Assembly (NCBI GenBank): GCA_900542675.1
Contig: UQOT01000030.1
Span: 1 to 21,928 of the forward strand
Length of the DNA stretch: 21,928 bases
From: an uncultured Eubacteriales bacterium
GTDB lineage: Bacteria; Bacillota; Clostridia; Monoglobales; Monoglobaceae
Direction of reading: 5' to 3'
In this document: piece after piece, positions 8,001 through 14,392 of the stretch
How the letters are laid out: every line of letters begins with the position of its first letter
How positions within the stretch are numbered: the first letter of the stretch is position 1
Translations under genes and position numbers: made by a program
The notes under the pieces: generated by a model
Databases searched by the model: none
What the model was told of the DNA's origin: nothing
The model's input: the letters and a program-made list of their open reading frames with translations, nothing else

Positions 8001-8570
8001 CTCGATATCTGTCGGAGCGGGGTTTGTCGCAAGGTAAAACGCTTCGCAGTAGGGAGTGTTATTCTCGTCCCAAAGGAAGATACGCGCTGAATTTAAGTCA
8101 ATCTTTGTGAAAGTGACTTCCTGCTGAGCGCCGCTTTCAAGCTCAATATTTTGAACGGCGGATACCGTCATAACGCTGTCAGGAATTTGTGTGGTATCGA
8201 CAGCATTATCGAGAACGCCGCGTGCGCCCTTGGTGTACTTGCCGCCGCCTTCAGCGCCCGGAAATGCGGGTACGGAGTCCTCAGTTTGTGCAGGCTCGTA
8301 CTGAGCGAGCAAAACCTGAACAGTCTTTTTGTCAGCGGTCGTATTCTTGACCGTCACTTTGGCTGTGTGCTTTTGTATGTACTGCCAGCTTTTAACGAAA
8401 ACGGCATTTTCACGGTCTGCCTCCTCGTGTATTTCAGGCAGAGCTGTATCTTCTGCCAAATAGGCGTATGAATTAGGCACTGAGCCGCCTGTTTCGGCAA
8501 AAACCACTGCCGAAGAGAGCATAGACAGCAGCATTGCTGCCGCAGTCAGCCAAGAGAAAAATTGTTTCAT
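5001..8570 (-). CDS. Secreted multidomain family-1 pectate lyase with C-terminal lectin-like domains
   Basis: This 1189-residue extracellular enzyme probably cleaves pectate. Residues 1-25 are a signal peptide (Val-Phe-Ala end). The catalytic beta-helix runs about 188-600: VYHVTSL (191-197), GTLRDALSREGRVVVFDVGG (203-222), FDHCSASWCIDE (295-306) and the Arg strand HHDSRSPRLDR (367-377), all characteristic of PL1 pectate lyases. An Ig-like domain (about 625-728) follows, then a concanavalin-fold DUF1349-like region (about 733-976), a Pro/Ser linker (981-1001) and a C-terminal beta-sandwich, probably carbohydrate binding (about 1003-1189). The usual start block of the lyase, FPGAEGGGKYTKGARG (103-118), is separated from VYHVTSL by about 70 residues that belong to an Ig-like module (68-93 plus 137-180), an odd interleaving. 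The SD is the G-rich GGGGG ahead of ATG 8570. The enzyme converges with the lyase at 783-4016. Confidence 0.9.
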   Translation of the reverse strand: MKQFFSWLTAAAMLLSMLSSAVVFAETGGSVPNSYAYLAEDTALPEIHEEADRENAVFVKSWQYIQKHTAKVTVKNTTADKKTVQVLLAQYEPAQTEDSVPAFPGAEGGGKYTKGARGVLDNAVDTTQIPDSVMTVSAVQNIELESGAQQEVTFTKIDLNSARIFLWDENNTPYCEAFYLATNPAPTDIEVYHVTSLESEGEGTLRDALSREGRVVVFDVGGIINVPDTLYINNSNITILGQTAPGDGITLTGGDLRMANGVKNIIIRYMRIRPTDDTGNEVDALGGQWNTDIIFDHCSASWCIDECLTLYAGSAEDSTYAQGKRLTVQNTISSESLRMSNHFKGAHGYGAIIGGTNATYWRNLFAHHDSRSPRLDRALNKTDFRNNVVYNWGVTNSAYGGEPTSPHPGNAKGLVFPSLINYSNNYYKFGPSTVAGKRYRIYDFKDIAKEVGKTYHDKVVEPSKFYLTDNYVFGSSTVTKDNWANDGIGGAYQKNATKMTTPFSLGDEVYSDLNIPSDKLLAGKDCLDILSDVGATLPKRDNIDARVIEDVKNQTGRIINRDEEVGAFTGITEAHRTFEIPADWKAANGMGSSKESDIVTNGKFKGYTWIEAYVNDWTEQQSAPTNPTVTVTSPAIAAMSGTSNKSKWAVIKDNETLSYKAAATPADGTSITKMELYDEEKLIKTYDGAAIDDSISLAAGTHYLTSLAYNDKGESTRSTTSIVYVNGSTAPEGWSHKQIGTTSYSGKGAISYFADKDQYMIGGSGKIAGDTKYFDLCDFMYKEVTGDFDISLKIDELPKNENGASFGLMLRETLDSKSRMASIVDGWIKYGRNDRIMARTETGKGIYKDPAQTNSTDNKMGAFMSSKDGKIISGNVLGERPYDTYPDDGIDPSGGIDCHLPNYLRIQRSGDTIKLSVSDSGEDYTDNIRQPYTLEISGLSNKLYVGVVIDSQMNQSDASPQLYYSQARFSELKLTEGEAGFDPSETPAESAAPKPTSQPIESDKYNDWNLGLATETEDAKASAVSYSGKDALYVENRNVYKVLETPISSGKVTFDTDVYIDTTVPKNFRIYFENAENKITNTDAVFAQVVYNDASAVIKGPALDSADTLFPYSNLSESGWVHFKIELDYANAGTNEFITVTATAPDGTTELGTAKMGAISGKDTALKSIRLIQTAKPAYFADMNLAISE

Positions 8571-8611
8571 AAGAAATAACCCCCTGTATAATAATTTTAT
8601 ATATTAATTTA

Positions 8612-8640
8612 AGTATATTTTACCACGAAACCACAGTCAA
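8612..8640 (-). promoter_or_regulatory. Promoter of the 5001-8570 pectate lyase
   Basis: On the minus strand, the -35 box TTGACT (8635-8640) and the -10 box TATACT (8612-8617) are separated by exactly 17 nt. Each differs from consensus at one base. Transcription would begin near 8605, giving a leader of about 35 nt. The -35 lies only 17 nt past the stop of the upstream DUF2344 gene, so the lyase has its own start although read-through from the radical-SAM operon is possible. Confidence 0.7.
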
Positions 8641-8656
8641 TGCAAGCTTATTGTTT

Positions 8657-9349
8657 TTACGCAAACTCCGCGAGAACGTCGCCGTTTTGAGCAAAGATTT
8701 TCGTGCGGTGGATATCGTATGAGGTCACCGCCTGCGGCAGAGCTTCAGCACACGCGGTAACGGCGATTTCGGGCTTGAGATTGGATTGACCGCCGGCGGA
8801 TAGAGTTAAGTTAAGCTCGGTTTTATATCCGTCTGCAGTCTTTTCGGCTTTGTCTGTTATAAGACTTGCGCCCTTAACGTAATCCATCAGGTTTACCTCG
8901 GCGCCGCCTGTCTTTTTGGTCTTTTTGGTCATCTTTATTATCGTAACCTCGCTGCGTCCGAAAAACTCTTTGATATCCTTTGAATTTAACGGCTCGTCCG
9001 TAAACAGCGTGATTTTGTATTCTGCCGACACTATGTCGTTTGCGCTCATACGCGGCGCGTACACATCAAGCACGCGTATGTCGGGCGGTAGATTAACACT
9101 GAGCTTTTCGCGGATTTCATCGGTGCTTGTACCGTCTGAAAATTCAATATCCGCAGTTTCGCACTCGCTCGTCACGCCGATTGAAAGCGGCAGTGAGAAT
9201 GTAAGCTTCATATGCGGGTTAAATCCCTGCGAGTATTTAACCGGAAGTCCGGAGCGCATAATTGCACGTGTGAAGCAGCGCAGCAAATCAAGGTGCGAGA
9301 TGTATTTTGCCATATTCAGCTTTGAAAACATAATTCTGTATTTACTCAA
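8657..9349 (-). CDS. DUF2344 radical-SAM-linked protein (TIGR03936 type)
   Basis: This cytoplasmic protein of 230 residues is the usual partner of the radical-SAM protein encoded just upstream. Its job is unproven. It has been connected by gene context with RNase G/ribosomal protein gene clusters and tRNA or rRNA modification. The N-terminus carries the family hallmark MFSKLNMAKYISHLDLLR (from residue 7), then RSGLPVKYSQGFNPHMK and PLSIGV. I chose a TTG start at 9349 because it leaves an 8-nt overlap with the stop of the radical-SAM gene, is preceded by GGGGGAGGT at proper distance, and gives the standard family N-terminus (SKYRIMFSKL). An ATG at 9427 would add 26 residues lacking family similarity and overlap the neighbour by 86 nt. 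An ATG at 9331 is the other alternative. Confidence 0.88.
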   Translation of the reverse strand: MSKYRIMFSKLNMAKYISHLDLLRCFTRAIMRSGLPVKYSQGFNPHMKLTFSLPLSIGVTSECETADIEFSDGTSTDEIREKLSVNLPPDIRVLDVYAPRMSANDIVSAEYKITLFTDEPLNSKDIKEFFGRSEVTIIKMTKKTKKTGGAEVNLMDYVKGASLITDKAEKTADGYKTELNLTLSAGGQSNLKPEIAVTACAEALPQAVTSYDIHRTKIFAQNGDVLAEFA

Positions 9350-11207
9350 AGCACACACCTCCCCCAAAGCTTGCGGCTCCGCAGCCGCTGCATTTTTCAC
9401 GGCAGGACGGAGTGGTTTTTTCTTCATACGCTTTTTTGTGTTCCTTTATGAGGAACGATTTGGGTACGCCTATGTCGGCGTAGTCCCACGGCAGGATTTC
9501 ATCGTAACCTATTCGGCGCAGAGCGTAAAATTCAGGGTCTATGCCGCAGATTTCAAACGCCTGCATCCATCTGTCGTAGTCAAAAAAGTCGCTCCAGCCG
9601 TCAAATTTGCAGCCCAGCTTTTGTGCTGTCATAAGCGCCTTGCCCAGCCGTCTGTCACCTTTGGCAAATACCGCCTCAAGCAGGCTTATGTCGCTGTTGT
9701 GCCAGTTGTATACTATCTTTTTTGATTTGATATTTTCTTTTAAAAACCGCGCCTTGTTTTCCATTTCGGAAATTCGGTTTTGCGGCTCCCACTGAAACGG
9801 CGTAAACGGTTTAGGCACAAAGAACGATGTGCTTATCGTTATGCTGACGCTTCTGCCCTTGCGCTCCTCGGGCGGGATTGTGAAAAACGCTTCGTCAATT
9901 ACCTTTTTGCCGAGGTCGGCGATACCCTTTACGTCATCGTACGTCTCTGTCGGCAGTCCGAGCATAAAGTAAAGCTTTATTCGGTTGTATCCGCCGCGGA
10001 ACGCTATGCCCGCAGTGCGGATAAGGTCGCTCTCAAGAACGTTTTTGTTTATTACGTCGCGCAGACGCTGTGTACCCGCTTCCGGGGCGAATGTGAGACC
10101 GCTTTTTTTGACCTTCTGCACCTTTTCCATAAGCTCCATTGAGAAGTTGTCCACGCGCAGCGACGGCAGCGACAGGTTTATTTTTTTGTCGACCGTGATG
10201 TCAAGCAGCCGGTCAATCAGCAGCTGTAATTCTGTATAATCACTTGTGCTCAGCGAAGAAAGCGACATTTCTTCATAGCCGGTGTTTTTAAGGGCGCAGC
10301 CGGCAACCTGAGTCAGCTTGTCCACACTGCGTTCGCGCACGGGGCGGTAGATATACCCTGCCTGACAAAAGCGGCAGCCGCGAATACATCCGCGGAATAC
10401 CTCAAGCATAACTCTGTCGTGAACCGTCTCCATAAACGGGACTATGAGCTTTTCGGGGATATAGGTATTGTCAAGGTCTGTTATAATGCGCTTTCTTACC
10501 TGCTTGGGTACACCCTCACGGTTCGGCTCAAAGCGCGAAATTGTGCCGTCTGAGTTATATTCAACATCGTAGAATTTTGGCACATATACTCCGCCGAGTT
10601 TTACGATATCCATAAGGAAATCGTCACGGCTGCGTCCGCTGCCGCGCCAGACTTTGTATACGTCCATAATCTCGTTGTTTACCTCCTCGCCCTCGCCGAG
10701 GATAAAGAAGTCAACAAAATCCGACAGCGGCTCGGCGTGGTACGCGCACGGTCCGCCGCAGCAAACAAACGGGTCGTTCGTTTTGCGCTCACTCGCAAGA
10801 AGCGGTATCCCCGCGAGGTCAAGCATATTTACTATGTTGGAGTAACTCATCTCGTACTGGAGCGTAAAGCCGACTATGTCAAAATCCCGAATTGGGATAT
10901 AACTCTCCATTGAGAGCAGGGGAATACCTGCGCTTCGCATCTCCTTTTCCATATCATCCCAAGGCGCAAAAACGCGCTCGCACGCGGTGTCGGGGCGTTC
11001 GTTGAGCATATGATACAGTATTTTCATTCCGAGATGAGACATTCCGACCTCGTAAACATCGGGAAAACAGAACGCAAAGCTCATCATATTATCGTCCGCC
11101 GCCCAGTCCTTATGCACAGAGTTAAATTCGTTTCCTATATATCGCGCAGGCTTCTGTACCCGCTTAAGGCACCCTTCAAAAGCCCTTTTATAAGAAGTAT
11201 CCGCCAC
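9342..11207 (-). CDS. Radical SAM protein with B12-binding-like N-terminus (TIGR03960 type)
   Basis: This protein of about 621 residues is a presumed [4Fe-4S]/S-adenosylmethionine enzyme of unknown reaction. The N-terminal half starts with the family block VQKPARYIGNEFNSVHKD and has a B12-binding-like Rossmann region including DVYEVGMSHLGMKILYH. The radical-SAM core has the cluster motif Cys-x3-Cys-x2-Cys within FRGCIRGCRFCQAGY (Cys274, Cys278, Cys281), later APEAGTQRLRDVINK and FMLGLPTE, and FVPKPFTPFQW typical of the family. The C-terminus is Cys-rich (CREKCSGCG). The start is GTG at 11207, because GGAGGT stands 6 nt before it and the protein then begins near the family start. The longer frame to 11270 would run through the promoter. 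It is translationally coupled to the DUF2344 gene. Confidence 0.92.
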   Translation of the reverse strand: MADTSYKRAFEGCLKRVQKPARYIGNEFNSVHKDWAADDNMMSFAFCFPDVYEVGMSHLGMKILYHMLNERPDTACERVFAPWDDMEKEMRSAGIPLLSMESYIPIRDFDIVGFTLQYEMSYSNIVNMLDLAGIPLLASERKTNDPFVCCGGPCAYHAEPLSDFVDFFILGEGEEVNNEIMDVYKVWRGSGRSRDDFLMDIVKLGGVYVPKFYDVEYNSDGTISRFEPNREGVPKQVRKRIITDLDNTYIPEKLIVPFMETVHDRVMLEVFRGCIRGCRFCQAGYIYRPVRERSVDKLTQVAGCALKNTGYEEMSLSSLSTSDYTELQLLIDRLLDITVDKKINLSLPSLRVDNFSMELMEKVQKVKKSGLTFAPEAGTQRLRDVINKNVLESDLIRTAGIAFRGGYNRIKLYFMLGLPTETYDDVKGIADLGKKVIDEAFFTIPPEERKGRSVSITISTSFFVPKPFTPFQWEPQNRISEMENKARFLKENIKSKKIVYNWHNSDISLLEAVFAKGDRRLGKALMTAQKLGCKFDGWSDFFDYDRWMQAFEICGIDPEFYALRRIGYDEILPWDYADIGVPKSFLIKEHKKAYEEKTTPSCREKCSGCGAASFGGGVCFE

Positions 11208-11241
11208 AAAAGCACCTCCGTAAAGTCTATATATTATTTTA

Positions 11242-11270
11242 ATTATAACACATAGCGGAGGAATAAGCAA
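11242..11270 (-). promoter_or_regulatory. Promoter of the radical-SAM/DUF2344 pair
   Basis: On the minus strand, a perfect -10 box TATAAT (11242-11247) lies 17 nt after a weak -35 box TTGCTT (11265-11270). Transcription would start about 11235, leaving a leader of about 28 nt before GTG 11207. The -35 directly abuts the terminator of the upstream operon, a very compact operon boundary. Confidence 0.65.
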
Positions 11271-11271
11271 T

Positions 11272-11299
11272 AAAAAATGAGGCCCCGACGGGGCCCCTT
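11272..11299 (-). terminator. Terminator of the VTC/beta-helix operon
   Basis: On the minus strand, a GC-only stem of 6 bp or more (GGCCCC 11281-11286 with GGGGCC 11290-11295, loop GAC) is followed by TCA and a run of six T (complement of 11272-11277). It lies about 6-20 nt after the stop codon at 11305, cleanly ending the five-gene operon. Confidence 0.88.
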
Positions 11300-11304
11300 G
11301 CGTT

Positions 11305-13599
11305 CTATTTCCTGCGCTGCTGTGCGGCGGCGCCTATAGTGCTGATTTGCTCGGTCACGTTTACGCTGTGCGTTTCGTCTCCGACTTTGACGGTATAGGT
11401 TTCGCCAATGGTTATTTCGGGCGAGACGATTACAATTGCGCTATAGGCTGCAGCAGGTGTGTATTCAGCGATTACATCGCCGCTGCTGCTTACAAGCTGT
11501 ATTGTATCGCCTGAGCTGTGCTGCTCATCGGTATATAGAGTTATCGTATTCTGCGAGAGTGTTGTGTTTTGCTCAAATCCGCTTCTTGCTGCGGCGATTA
11601 TGGTTGCGTTTTCGCCTATTGTCAGGCTGCCGTCCGGATCAAATACGCTGTTTGGTCCTGTAACCGAGCCGTTTTCCTTAACGCCCTTTATTGTGCCGCC
11701 GTTTAATATCATATTTCCGTTTGCGTCATAGCAGTCGTCGCCTGCCGAGCACTCTATGTCACCGCCGTTTATAATTAGCACAGTCTTGAGGTTCGCGGCG
11801 TTTCCGCCCGGCATACCGCCGCCTTGTCCGCCGTGCCCGCCTCCGCGATGAGGCATATCACCGTTTTGCGGGTCGAACGATGGTATTGTGCCCTGTATAC
11901 CGTCTTGAGGCGGCTCCGGAGGCATATTTTCATTTATATTGCCTTGCGGCGGCTGAGGCGGCATATTTGCGCCTGTGCCGTCCTGCGGAGGCATATTTTC
12001 ATTTATATTGCCTTGCGGCGGCTGAGGTGACATATTTGCGCCTGCCCCATCCTGCGGAGGCATACCTCCGCCGCCGAAGTTGATACCCTGCGTTCCGCCT
12101 GCGTTGAGCGAATCATCGGATGACACTATGCGTATCTTGCCGTCGTTTATTGTAAGAATATTCTTGCTCTCGATGCCCTCGGTGCATTTTGTGACATTTA
12201 TATCGCCGTTATTTATCGTCACGTTTCCGTGACCCGAAATTCCTTTACAGTATTTTGACGCAAGCGTCATATTACCGCCGTTTATCTCAATTTCATCGGC
12301 ACAGTGAACTGCGTGGTCGGTTGAGTTAATCTCAATTTCACCGCCGGATATTACGAGCATCCAGTCTGCCTTGAGCCCTTTTGCTGAGGTCTCAAATTCT
12401 GCGCTTACACTTTCGTCCTCCGGCATTCCGCCGCCGAAACCGCGCTGCGGTATGCCTTCTGTCAAAGCGGCGCTGCTTGTAGGGTCGGGTCTGTTTCTGT
12501 CGCCGAAGCTGCCTGAAGTTTGACGGTTTGTGAGCTCTGCCGCGTTGGTCGGCTCAAGAGTCGTCGTAATATTGAGACTTCCGCCTTCTATGTTCACTAT
12601 CGACTCGCAGTCGATACCGTCGCAGGCTGCGTTAATATTTATCTCGCCGCCTGTGATGCTGAGGGTGTCGTTTACGTTAACGCCGTCGCCTGCTGCGGTT
12701 ATATTTATTTTGCCGCTCTCTATAGTCAGGTTGTCGGACGCCTTTATTCCGTGCCCTGCGGCAGAATTTATATTAAGACTGCCGTCACCCTTTATCTCCA
12801 AGTTTTCCTTTGAGTACAGCGCGCCGTGTTCTGTCGCAGAGCTGTCTAAAGTATTATCGGAGCCGCTTTCGAGAGTGATGTATGCTTTATCGGCTTGCTC
12901 AATATAAATACACGGCTTATCGCCCGATGTTATGCTTGCGCCGCCTAAACGCAGCTTAACTTTTTCGTCGCAGCTAACTGTAATGCTGCCGTTTAGCGTG
13001 CCGCTCATCGTAAAGTCGCCGCCCTTTGTAATATTGACTCCGCTGTCTGAAAACGTTACGCCGTCGCCCGATGCGGTCTTTGACGTGAGGTCTATTGCAC
13101 CTGTGTTCTGCTTCCACGAGTCATCGGCGTTGTCGTCTGATTTAATCGTGACGGTTTGTGTGTCTTCGTCCCAATCAACGTCCATTCCGAAAGCCTCGCT
13201 GACCGCGCGCAGCGGCACCAGTGTTCTGTCGTCCACCATCTGAGCGGGCGCGTCGAGTGCTACGGTCTCGGTTATCGCATTGCCGTTTTCGTCGGTATCG
13301 CCCTTATCAAGCGTCATTTCCGATGAGCCTATTGTAAGGCTCACGGTCTTAGAACTCTTTCTTGCGCTGACGGTCTCGGTTTCATCGTCCCACTTGACGA
13401 GTGCGCCGAGGCTCTCGAAAATCTTTCTCAGCGGAACCATTGTGCGGTCGTTTATCATTTGTGGCTGTACGTCAAATTCTATCTTGCTGCCGCTTAGCAT
13501 AACGGTTATGTTATCGCTGTTTTCCGCAGCGGCACAGCCGGTACCGAATGTCAGCGCGGCAGATAAAACTGCTGCAAGTGTATTTCTTAAAATCTTCAT
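11305..13599 (-). CDS. Cthe_2159-type beta-helix surface protein with copper-amine-oxidase-N domains
   Basis: This 764-residue exported protein has a hydrophobic leader at 1-25; the sequence FGTGC (18-22) could be a lipobox. Residues 32-153 hold two copies of the copper-amine-oxidase N-terminal-like motif (PF07833): INDRTMVPLRKIFESLGA...VKWDDET and VDDRTLVPLRAVSEAFGM...VDWDEDT. From about 165, a repetitive right-handed beta-helix follows with recurrent GDGI/GDGV, ITGGEINI and similar turns, as in the carbohydrate-binding Cthe_2159 family (PF14262), whose founding member binds cellulose and acidic sugars such as polygalacturonate. A Gly/Pro/Met-rich linker with a 23-residue tandem repeat (about 512-599) interrupts the helix. 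The ATG has GAGGTG 7 nt before it. It lies 28 nt after the DUF4956 gene and is last in the operon. No catalytic motif was seen. Confidence 0.82.
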   Translation of the reverse strand: MKILRNTLAAVLSAALTFGTGCAAAENSDNITVMLSGSKIEFDVQPQMINDRTMVPLRKIFESLGALVKWDDETETVSARKSSKTVSLTIGSSEMTLDKGDTDENGNAITETVALDAPAQMVDDRTLVPLRAVSEAFGMDVDWDEDTQTVTIKSDDNADDSWKQNTGAIDLTSKTASGDGVTFSDSGVNITKGGDFTMSGTLNGSITVSCDEKVKLRLGGASITSGDKPCIYIEQADKAYITLESGSDNTLDSSATEHGALYSKENLEIKGDGSLNINSAAGHGIKASDNLTIESGKINITAAGDGVNVNDTLSITGGEININAACDGIDCESIVNIEGGSLNITTTLEPTNAAELTNRQTSGSFGDRNRPDPTSSAALTEGIPQRGFGGGMPEDESVSAEFETSAKGLKADWMLVISGGEIEINSTDHAVHCADEIEINGGNMTLASKYCKGISGHGNVTINNGDINVTKCTEGIESKNILTINDGKIRIVSSDDSLNAGGTQGINFGGGGMPPQDGAGANMSPQPPQGNINENMPPQDGTGANMPPQPPQGNINENMPPEPPQDGIQGTIPSFDPQNGDMPHRGGGHGGQGGGMPGGNAANLKTVLIINGGDIECSAGDDCYDANGNMILNGGTIKGVKENGSVTGPNSVFDPDGSLTIGENATIIAAARSGFEQNTTLSQNTITLYTDEQHSSGDTIQLVSSSGDVIAEYTPAAAYSAIVIVSPEITIGETYTVKVGDETHSVNVTEQISTIGAAAQQRRK
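11923..12060. repeat. Two-copy 69-bp tandem repeat within the beta-helix gene
   Basis: Two in-frame copies of 69 bp (11923-11991 and 11992-12060) encode the 23-residue unit MPPQDGxGANMxPQPPQGNI followed by NEN; a partial third copy lies on the 11923 side. The copies differ at only a few bases. The unit is rich in Met, Pro and Gln and forms a flexible linker. Copy number probably varies between strains. Confidence 0.85.
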
Positions 13600-13627
13600 A
13601 ATATTTCACCTCATTATTATAGAAAAA

Positions 13628-14308
13628 TTACGCTTTGGGCGATTCAGTCAGCATAACTGTAAGGTTGCCGTTTCTGCACCGGAGCTCATTTATAAGCTCC
13701 TGCTCGTCAAGCCCGGGCTTTGCCGAGATACGGTAGCTCACTTCGAACAGCGAGCCTAAATCGGTTGTCTTTATCTTTTCGAGCGTAAAGCGGCTTGTGT
13801 GAGCCTTTAAAACTTCATCAAAAGCTTCTTTGTAGTTTAAGTCCTCGGGAACAGTTATTCTGAGCAGCTTCTGTGCGCCCTTATTTTTAAACAGTCCGAT
13901 TTTTTCGACTATTACCATAACCGCGCAGAGAATTACAACGAACATAGCTCCGTAGCCGAACATACCGACTCCACACGCGAGCCCGGCTGCAATGTCGAAA
14001 AATATAAAGCCTATGTCCTTCGGGTCGCCCGGCGCACTTCTAAAGCGGATAATGGAAAGCGTACCGGCGAGCGAGAATGCCCGTGCGATATTACTGCCCA
14101 CAAATAAAATGATTACTGAGAGAATAACCGGCAGCATAAGCAGAGTGACCGCAAGGCTGCGCTGATAAATATTTTCATCCTGAGTCTTGTAATACGTAAA
14201 TGCTATAACAAGTCCAAATACGAGCGCCGAAACAATAGTAACAAGCGCCGACGTAACCGTGATTTCACTTGTGATGTTAGTTAGAATATTGTTGAATAAA
14301 TCTGTCAT
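13628..14308 (-). CDS. DUF4956 multi-pass membrane protein
   Basis: This 226-residue protein has membrane segments at about 19-41, 53-73 and 97-135, and a cytosolic alpha/beta C-terminal part (about 145-226). The conserved block SIIRFRSAPGDPKDIGFIFF (85-104) in a membrane-proximal loop is the hallmark of DUF4956 (PF16316). Its role is unproven. The family is repeatedly found beside VTC-domain proteins and CotH-like or Cthe_2159-type surface proteins, which is also the context here: a VTC gene two genes upstream and beta-helix proteins on both sides. AAGGAG lies about 10 nt before the ATG at 14308. It is plausibly the membrane partner or transporter for the VTC product, but this is inference. 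Confidence 0.85.
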   Translation of the reverse strand: MTDLFNNILTNITSEITVTSALVTIVSALVFGLVIAFTYYKTQDENIYQRSLAVTLLMLPVILSVIILFVGSNIARAFSLAGTLSIIRFRSAPGDPKDIGFIFFDIAAGLACGVGMFGYGAMFVVILCAVMVIVEKIGLFKNKGAQKLLRITVPEDLNYKEAFDEVLKAHTSRFTLEKIKTTDLGSLFEVSYRISAKPGLDEQELINELRCRNGNLTVMLTESPKA

Positions 14309-14392
14309 TTAATTTAGTCTCCTTAATTCAATTTCGTTGTTTGTCATCTGTCGATATGGACATTTTAAATTTTGTCTTGCTGAGGCAATTCA

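Noticed and set aside
8916..9725. 269-codon frame antisense to the DUF2344 and radical-SAM genes
   Set aside because: It is a long shadow frame. It has no SD or recognisable domain, and both genes on the other strand have clear family motifs throughout.
13280..13759. 159-codon frame antisense to the DUF4956 and beta-helix genes
   Set aside because: It crosses the boundary of two well-supported minus-strand genes and has the Ser/Val/Pro-rich composition typical of a shadow frame.
14309..14392. Separate terminator or promoter between the 14393 gene and DUF4956
   Set aside because: Only a 4-bp TTGC/GCAA stem without a clean U-run, and no well-spaced promoter boxes; treated as an internal operon gap.
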